DNA of 27,154 nucleotides from an uncultured Clostridia bacterium (GTDB lineage: Bacteria > Bacillota > Clostridia > Christensenellales > Aristaeellaceae), in the NCBI GenBank assembly GCA_934667105.1, contig CAKULG010000027.1, forward strand, positions 1-27,154, given 5' to 3'. Shown piece by piece: positions 23,074 to 27,154 of the stretch. Positions within the stretch are counted from its first letter, which is position 1. Every line of letters begins with the position of its first letter. The notes beneath the pieces were generated by a model. That model was given only the letters and a program-made list of their open reading frames with translations, had not been told where the DNA came from and did not search any database. The translations under genes were made by a program, and so were the position numbers.

Positions 23074-23087
23074 TTAGTCTCCTCTAA
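23074..23087. promoter_or_regulatory. Variant operator site (site 2)
   Basis: TTAGTCTCCTCTAA fits TTAGA-N4-TCTAA with one mismatch. It lies just downstream of the proposed feo -10 element, near the predicted start point. Confidence 0.45.
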
Positions 23088-23094
23088 CCGCCGG

Positions 23095-23112
23095 TTAGTT
23101 TAACATAACTAA
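23095..23112. promoter_or_regulatory. Wider palindrome over the feo promoter (site 3)
   Basis: TTAGTT and AACTAA flank six bases. The site overlaps the feo -10 and spacer, so a bound repressor would block the promoter. The spacing differs from the other sites. Confidence 0.45.
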
Positions 23113-23125
23113 CTCTCTTTGTCAA
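23097..23125 (-). promoter_or_regulatory. Promoter for the feo operon
   Basis: On the minus strand, a perfect TTGACA (23120-23125) and TAAACT (23097-23102) are 17 bases apart. The region downstream is filled with the inverted repeats listed separately. Confidence 0.6.
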
Positions 23126-23319
23126 CAGGCTTTTTGGGATTTTTTTATATTTTTTTGTCGTGCGCCGTCGAAAGAATGGGCGCGAAAAAGGGCGAGAAAT
23201 TTTCCGGGGGAAAAGGCGGGCGGGAAGAAGGCGTCGCCGCAGAAAAATTTTGAAAAAGCAAGGGGCGGAAGGAAAAATATTCATATTAAATGCAAAGAAA
23301 AACGGGCGAAAAAAGGGGG

Positions 23320-23348
23320 TTGACAAATGGGGGAAGGTTTGCTATGAT
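23320..23348 (+). promoter_or_regulatory. Promoter for the DUF3793-flavodoxin operon
   Basis: A perfect TTGACA (23320-23325) and TATGAT (23343-23348) are 17 bases apart. The predicted start near 23355 falls right at operator site 4. Confidence 0.78.
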
Positions 23349-23356
23349 GTTCGTGG

Positions 23357-23370
23357 TTAGAGAAATCTAA
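23357..23370. promoter_or_regulatory. Operator at the flavodoxin-side start point (site 4)
   Basis: TTAGAGAAATCTAA, arms TTAGA and TCTAA, begins eight bases after the -10. Repression at this place is the standard layout. Confidence 0.65.
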
Positions 23371-23417
23371 CTAACGACCGGAAAGAAACGCGAATTCCTT
23401 ATTTTTTTCACTGTTGA

Positions 23418-23431
23418 TTAGATACGTCTAA
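23418..23431. promoter_or_regulatory. Operator before the DUF3793 ribosome site (site 5)
   Basis: TTAGATACGTCTAA has perfect TTAGA/TCTAA arms and abuts the ribosome site TTGGAGG (23432-23438). Its position mirrors site 1 on the feo side. Confidence 0.62.
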
Positions 23432-23445
23432 TTGGAGGAACGGCC

Positions 23446-24006
23446 ATGAGCGTTCACTTTGAGGAAACCCTGATTCGCCACTGCGCGGCCACGCTGGCCC
23501 GGCATAAATGCGGCAGCCTGTTCGCCTATGCGCCGGGGCCGGGGGAGAGCCTGGAGGAGAACCTGGCGGCGGTGAACGCGCGGCTGGCGGGGAGGGGCGT
23601 GCAGGCGCGGCTGATGAAGCGGCGGGCCCAGGGCGGGCTGATCTATGTGTACCGGCCCGATCAATTGGCGGCCCGGCTGGCGCAGCCGGAAATTCTGGCC
23701 TTTCTGAAGGAACGGGGGTACGCGGGCCCCGCCCTGGAGGGAGCGCTGGAAACGCTGGCCCGGCGGCTGGGCCAGGGGGAAGAATTTCCCCACGAGATCG
23801 GCGTTTTTCTGGGCTATCCTCTGGCGGATGTGCTGGGCTTTATCGCCCACGGCGGGCGGGAGTTCTGCTGCCTGGGCTGCTGGAAGGCCTATTCGGATGC
23901 GGAGCAGGCCCGGCGCACCTTCGCCCTGTATCACAAATGCCGGGAGGTATATCTTGCCTGCTACCGGCGCGGCTTTGATGTTGCGCGGCTCACCGTGGCC
24001 GCTTAA
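23446..24006 (+). CDS. DUF3793 family protein
   Basis: A 186-aa soluble protein. HEIGVFLGYPLADVLGFIAH near 124-143 and FCCLGCWKAYSDAEQA near 148-163 are the signature of DUF3793. That region is followed by FALYHKCREVYLACYRRG. The function is not known, but clostridial members are often found with flavodoxins and iron genes. Several Cys residues in the C-terminal half could bind metal. ATG 23446 follows TTGGAGG with seven bases between. Flavodoxin follows 36 bp later. The promoter and operators upstream suggest low-iron expression. Confidence 0.87.
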   Translation: MSVHFEETLIRHCAATLARHKCGSLFAYAPGPGESLEENLAAVNARLAGRGVQARLMKRRAQGGLIYVYRPDQLAARLAQPEILAFLKERGYAGPALEGALETLARRLGQGEEFPHEIGVFLGYPLADVLGFIAHGGREFCCLGCWKAYSDAEQARRTFALYHKCREVYLACYRRGFDVARLTVAA

Positions 24007-24042
24007 CATACGATTTACTTCATTATTAAAGGAGGCTTATCC

Positions 24043-24459
24043 ATGAGCGAACAGATTGCCGTTATTTACTGGAGCGGAACGGGCAACACCCAGGCCATGG
24101 CGGAGGCGGTTTCCAACGCCTGCGGCGGGACGCTGTATACCCCGGGCGCTTTCCCCATGGAGCAGTGGGCGGAATGCGGGGCTGTGGCCCTGGGCTGCCC
24201 GGCGATGGGGGCGGAGGTGCTGGAGGAAAGCGAATTTCAGCCCTTCTTCGATGCGGTGAAGCCGCTGCTTTCGGGGAAAAAGCTGGCGCTTTTTGGCTCC
24301 TATGGCTGGGGCGACGGCGAATGGATGCGAAACTGGGAAGAGGAATGCCGGGCGGCGGGGGCGGCCATGGTCTGCGACCCCGTGATCTGCCAGGACGCGC
24401 CGGATGCGGACGCGCTGGCCCAGTGCGAGGCCCTGGGCCGGGCGCTGAAGGAGGCCTGA
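24043..24459 (+). CDS. Flavodoxin
   Basis: A 138-aa short-chain flavodoxin that carries electrons through bound FMN. The phosphate loop is IYWSGTGNTQAMAEAV (residues 8-23). ALGCPAMGAEVLEE near 49-62 and LFGSYGWGDGEWM near 83-95 form the isoalloxazine-binding loops. Flavodoxins often replace ferredoxin when iron is scarce, which fits the iron-type operators at the head of this operon. ATG 24043 follows AAAGGAGG with eight bases between. The stop (24457-24459) is two bases before a small membrane-peptide gene. Confidence 0.95.
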   Translation: MSEQIAVIYWSGTGNTQAMAEAVSNACGGTLYTPGAFPMEQWAECGAVALGCPAMGAEVLEESEFQPFFDAVKPLLSGKKLALFGSYGWGDGEWMRNWEEECRAAGAAMVCDPVICQDAPDADALAQCEALGRALKEA

Positions 24460-24461
24460 GC

Positions 24462-24551
24462 ATGCGCGTGGGCAAGCGCCTTCGGGGCAGACTGGGAACG
24501 CTGGCGTTGGCCGCGCTGACGCTGCTGCTTTTCCGGCTGGCCTGCGCCTGA
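24462..24551 (+). CDS. Small hydrophobic peptide after flavodoxin
   Basis: A 29-aa frame with an Arg/Lys-rich start (MRVGKRLRGR) and one hydrophobic helix of about 18 residues ending in LACA. GGAGG lies seven to eight bases before the ATG, inside the end of the flavodoxin gene. That spacing and the two-base gap favour translation. It resembles other tiny membrane-anchor peptides in layout only. It is too short for a family call and could be chance. Confidence 0.5.
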   Translation: MRVGKRLRGRLGTLALAALTLLLFRLACA

Positions 24552-24754
24552 GCCCTGCGCCCCGGGGCCGCCGCCGAAGAATGCACGGCGTAGACCCCCT
24601 TTGGAGGCTTGGCAAAATCAGCCCTGCGCGTTGCTCCGCCGGTTTATCCTCCGGCCTTGTGGGACAAACACTTTTTGCCTTGATGAAGCACCTTCTTCCT
24701 TCCTGCCTTGCTTATTGATTATTTTTTAGGGGTGGCGCGCAAGCGACTGTTTGC

Positions 24755-24793
24755 CGCCCGCCGGTTGAAGCGCCAACCGGCGGGCGCTTTTTT
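24755..24793 (+). terminator. Terminator after the DUF3793-flavodoxin operon
   Basis: CGCCCGCCGGTTG (24755-24767) pairs perfectly with CAACCGGCGGGCG (24774-24786), then CTTTTTT. The 200 bases between the small peptide and this hairpin (24552-24754) show no gene or clear motif. Confidence 0.88.
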
Positions 24794-24827
24794 GTGAGCC
24801 TTTTCCCGCTTTCCCCCCTGCCGCGCG

Positions 24828-24856
24828 TTGACAAGGGGCGGCAAATGGGGTATCAT
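24828..24856 (+). promoter_or_regulatory. Promoter for the DUF1858-ferritin-like pair
   Basis: A perfect TTGACA (24828-24833) and TATCAT (24851-24856) are 17 bases apart, about 60 bases before the DUF1858 start. No TTAGA-type operator is seen here. Confidence 0.78.
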
Positions 24857-24918
24857 AAAAACTGGCGGCGGTTGCCCTGCGGGGAAAAACGGCCGCCCGG
24901 AAAAAGGAGGAAATGAAA

Positions 24919-25128
24919 ATGGTGAATTCTGTAACGAAGGACATGAGCATCGGCGAGGTGCTGCGCATTCATCGGGGCACCGCCCGCATCTTTATGGAAT
25001 TTGGCATGCACTGCCTGGGCTGCCCCCACGCTACGGCGGAATCCCTGGCGGACGCCTGCGCGGCCCACGGCGCGAATGTGGACGAGCTGGTGCACCAGCT
25101 GAACGATTTCCTGGCCAACGCGGAATGA
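24919..25128 (+). CDS. DUF1858 redox-disulfide domain protein
   Basis: A 69-aa protein. The MSIGEVLRIHRGTARIFMEF start and MHCLGCPHATAESLADAC with Cys32 and Cys35 (CLGC) match DUF1858, also called the hybrid-cluster-protein-associated redox disulfide domain. It probably handles redox or nitrosative stress, or Fe-S repair as in ScdA-like proteins. The ATG at 24919 is eight bases after AAGGAGG; the ATG at 24913 is only two bases from it. The stop overlaps the start of the ferritin-like gene (ATGA at 25125-25128). Confidence 0.88.
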   Translation: MVNSVTKDMSIGEVLRIHRGTARIFMEFGMHCLGCPHATAESLADACAAHGANVDELVHQLNDFLANAE

Positions 25129-25583
25129 GCCTGGAAATTCGCACCCCCGGCGAGGCCTTTTATCTGGCGGCGGAAATGGAAAAGCGCGCCATTCGCTTGT
25201 ATGAGCGGGCGCTGCTGATTTTTTCCCAGGGGCCCTGCCGGGCGGCCATTACCGAAATTCTTTGCCAGGAGCGCCAGCATCTTTCCCGCTTTGAGGAAAT
25301 GGGGGCTCAGGCCCCCGACTTCGAGCAGGCTCAGCTGCTGGCGGCCCAGGCGGCCCGCACGCTCTTTCCCGGCGGCTTAATGCAGGCCCAGCGCCAGGGG
25401 GCGTTCGCCTCCTCCCAGGCGCTGCTTGCCTATGCCGCGGAGGAGGAGCAGGGCGCGATTCAGCGCTATTCCCGCTTCGCCGCCCAGTTTCAGGGCCCGG
25501 CGGGGGAGGCGTTTTCCGCCATCGCAAAGGAAGAAGAATCCCATTATCATCAGCTAGGCGCGCTGCTGGCCGGCGGCGCATGA
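25125..25583 (+). CDS. Rubrerythrin/ferritin-like diiron protein
   Basis: A 152-aa four-helix protein. The diiron ligands appear as Glu17 or Glu19 in the first helix (AAEMEKRAIRLYERA), Glu49 and His52 (ERQH) in the second, Glu106-108 in the third and Glu137 with His140 (EESH) in the fourth. This matches rubrerythrin and other ferritin-like proteins, which scavenge peroxide or store iron. The rubredoxin-like C-terminal domain of full rubrerythrins is absent. It is translationally coupled to the DUF1858 gene and may receive electrons from it. The following exonuclease gene is 17 bp downstream. Confidence 0.87.
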   Translation: MSLEIRTPGEAFYLAAEMEKRAIRLYERALLIFSQGPCRAAITEILCQERQHLSRFEEMGAQAPDFEQAQLLAAQAARTLFPGGLMQAQRQGAFASSQALLAYAAEEEQGAIQRYSRFAAQFQGPAGEAFSAIAKEEESHYHQLGALLAGGA

Positions 25584-25600
25584 AAAAAGGAGGCCCAGGC

Positions 25601-26593
25601 ATGCAGCAGCCCACCGTGGCGTCCCTTACCCGGGATATGAAATTCGAAGGCTTTTTGCTGGTGCGCTCCGCCGAGCAGCGCACCTCCTCCAACGGCGGAA
25701 AATATCTGGATATGACCCTGTGCGATACCACCGGCGATATCAACTGCAAAATGTGGGATGGCACGGTTCCGCCCCCCCGGCAGGGCACGGTGATCAAGGT
25801 GCGCGGCACCGTGCAGGAATACAACGGGCGGCAGCAGCTGCGGGTGGAGCGCCTGCGCAAGCCCGGGCCGGAGGACGATGTGGATCCCTCCGCCCTGATG
25901 CCCTGCGCCCCCGAATCCCCTGAAAGCATGCTGCGGGAAATTAACCAGACTATCGACCGCATGAAAACGCCTCAGCTTCAGGGCATTCTGCGGGAACTGC
26001 TGAAAATGTGCGGCGACCGCCTGATCTATTATCCGGCGGCCCAACGGCTGCACCATGCCGAGCGTAGCGGATTGCTGCACCACACCCTGGGCGTGCTGCG
26101 GGCGGCCCAGCGGCTGCTGCCCCTGTATCCCTTCCTGGACGGGGATTTGCTTTGCGCCGGGGCCATCGCCCACGATTTGAGCAAGACGGCGGAATTCCTC
26201 AGCGACGAGGCGGGCAACGTGGCGGATTATTCCGCCGAGGGGCAATTGCTGGGCCATTTGGTGCACGGCGTGGCCCAGGTGCAGGAAGCGGCCCGCCGGG
26301 CGGGCGTGACGGGGGAATATGTGCTGCTGCTTTCCCATATGGTCATCAGCCATCACGGCCAGGCCGATCACGGCAGCCCCAAGCCGCCCATGTTCGCCGA
26401 GGCGGAAATGCTGCATCTGCTGGATGATATGGATGCGAAAATGAACGAGATGGAGGGCGTGATGCGCCGCACCCCGCCCGGAGCCTTCAGCGAGAAAATC
26501 TGGTCGCTGGATCGCAGGCTGTATCACCCCAACACCCAGCCCGCGGAAGCCGCCCCCCGGGACGACGATAGCGCCTATTCAGGATTGTTATAA
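25601..26593 (+). CDS. YhaM-type 3'-5' exoribonuclease (OB-fold plus HD domain)
   Basis: A 330-aa protein. The N-terminal OB-fold (about residues 15-95) has YLDMTLCDTTGDINCKMWDG and VIKVRGTVQEYNGRQQL. The HD domain (about 145-280) has RSGLLHHTLGVL, AIAHDLSKTAEF with the metal-binding His-Asp, and HMVISHHGQ. This matches YhaM of Firmicutes, which trims RNA 3' ends. The ATG at 25601 is seven bases after AAGGAGG; the ATG at 25580 overlaps the previous stop but has no good ribosome site. The C-terminal tail (RDDDSAYSGLL) is typical of the family. Confidence 0.92.
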   Translation: MQQPTVASLTRDMKFEGFLLVRSAEQRTSSNGGKYLDMTLCDTTGDINCKMWDGTVPPPRQGTVIKVRGTVQEYNGRQQLRVERLRKPGPEDDVDPSALMPCAPESPESMLREINQTIDRMKTPQLQGILRELLKMCGDRLIYYPAAQRLHHAERSGLLHHTLGVLRAAQRLLPLYPFLDGDLLCAGAIAHDLSKTAEFLSDEAGNVADYSAEGQLLGHLVHGVAQVQEAARRAGVTGEYVLLLSHMVISHHGQADHGSPKPPMFAEAEMLHLLDDMDAKMNEMEGVMRRTPPGAFSEKIWSLDRRLYHPNTQPAEAAPRDDDSAYSGLL

Positions 26594-26637
26594 GGAATAA
26601 AATCATGCGGGTGTGGGGAAACCGCTCTTTGGGCTGT

Positions 26638-27154
26638 CGCCCCGCGTCCACGCAGAAGCGGGCCGCGGGTTTCGGGCGGCAAACGAAGGTTTGCTCGCCC
26701 TCAGCCGCCCCTAAAGGGGACGGCGCTCCAATCGCCCCGCGTCCACGCAGAAGCGGGCCGCGGGTTTCGGGCGGCAATTTAAGAATTGCGCGCCCTCAGC
26801 CGCCCCTAAAGGGGACGGCGCTCCAATCGCCCCGCGTCCACGCAGAAGCGGGCCGCGGGTTTCGGGCGGCAATTTAAGAATTGCGCGCCCTCAGCCGCCC
26901 CTAAAGGGGACGGCGCTCCAATCGCCCCGCGTCCACGCAGAAGCGGGCCGCGGGTTTCGGGCGGCAATCAAGGATTGCTCGCCCTCAGCCACCCCTAAAG
27001 GGGACAGCGCTCCAATCGCCCCGCGCTACTCCGCTAAAGCGGAAGCGCGGGTTTCGGGCGGCAATCAAGGATTGCCAGCCCTCAGCCGCCCCTAAAGGGG
27101 ACGGCGCTCCAATCGCCCCGCGTCCACGCAGAAGCGGGCCGCGGGTTTCGGGCG
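26638..27154 (+). repeat. Tandem array of a 95-bp hairpin-bearing repeat
   Basis: Five full units start at 26638, 26733, 26828, 26923 and 27017 (lengths 95, 95, 95, 94 and 97), and a sixth starts at 27114 and is cut by the window end. Each unit has three possible hairpins: a CGCCCCGCG-type stem, the GGGCG-GCAATT stem with its AATTGC-CGCCC partner, and GCCG-CCCCT-AA-AGGGG-CGGC. The length is not a multiple of three, so the array is not coding. A diverged single copy lies at 18820-18880. Confidence 0.9.

Noticed and set aside
23084..23326. Minus-strand frame of 80 codons in the feo control region
   Set aside because: It overlaps the feo promoter and operators and is a low-complexity Phe/Arg/Lys string.
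24552..24754. Possible RNA gene or small frame after the flavodoxin operon
   Set aside because: No tRNA-like fold, good start with ribosome site, or clear stem before the terminator was seen.
26605..26877. Open frame running through the tandem repeats
   Set aside because: The 95-bp period shifts the frame from unit to unit, so no consistent protein repeat results.
26638..27154. CRISPR array
   Set aside because: Units are about 95 bp and alike over their whole length, with no unique spacers and no cas genes in the window.

Overview
The window looks like chromosomal DNA of a GC-rich, endospore-forming member of the Clostridia, probably a gut lineage. This rests on strong AGGAGG-type ribosome binding sites, a SipL-type spore protein and a YhcN/YlaJ-type sporulation lipoprotein, clostridial-style feo genes, and DUF3793 and DUF1858 proteins. 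No rRNA, tRNA, phage gene, transposase or CRISPR array was seen. The genus cannot be fixed from this sequence alone.

Left part (1-4152): the tail of a glutamate-synthase-like flavoprotein, NAD kinase and a 3-hydroxyacyl-CoA dehydrogenase read rightward and end at a strong terminator. After a structured leader region comes sipL (SPOCS/DUF3794 plus LysM). It converges, with a 17-bp overlap, on a leftward gene set. That leftward block (10400 down to 3724) holds surE, an RpiR-type regulator, a BaiN-type flavoprotein, a DEDDh exonuclease, a nucleoside kinase, a YhcN/YlaJ lipoprotein and a small membrane protein. Promoter-like sites lie before surE and before the rpiR-type gene.

Middle (10526-18790): an unassigned 295-aa protein and a TetR regulator read rightward. 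A sugar-sensor-like regulator with its helix-turn-helix at the C-terminus reads leftward. Then come gpmI, a coupled zinc-ribbon membrane protein, deoC and a phosphohexomutase, a carbon-metabolism cluster. The gaps after deoC and after the mutase are full of hairpins and look like non-coding repeat cassettes.

Iron region (19285-25583): a leftward feoA-feoA-feoB-small Cys-rich protein-DtxR-like regulator operon faces a rightward DUF3793-flavodoxin-small peptide operon. The shared 435-bp control region carries consensus promoters and several copies of an inverted repeat TTAGA-N4-TCTAA, which fits a DtxR-type iron operator. This suggests one regulator controls ferrous-iron uptake and a switch to flavodoxin. 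A DUF1858 redox-disulfide protein overlapping a ferritin-like diiron protein follows, and then a YhaM-type exoribonuclease.

Right edge (26638-27154): five full copies and one cut copy of a tandem repeat of about 95 bp. The inner hairpin arms change in compensating fashion between copies. A lone diverged relative sits at 18820-18880. This array, the iron operators and the hairpin cassettes are the parts least explained by ordinary annotation. I did not find a clear, wholly new multi-gene system.
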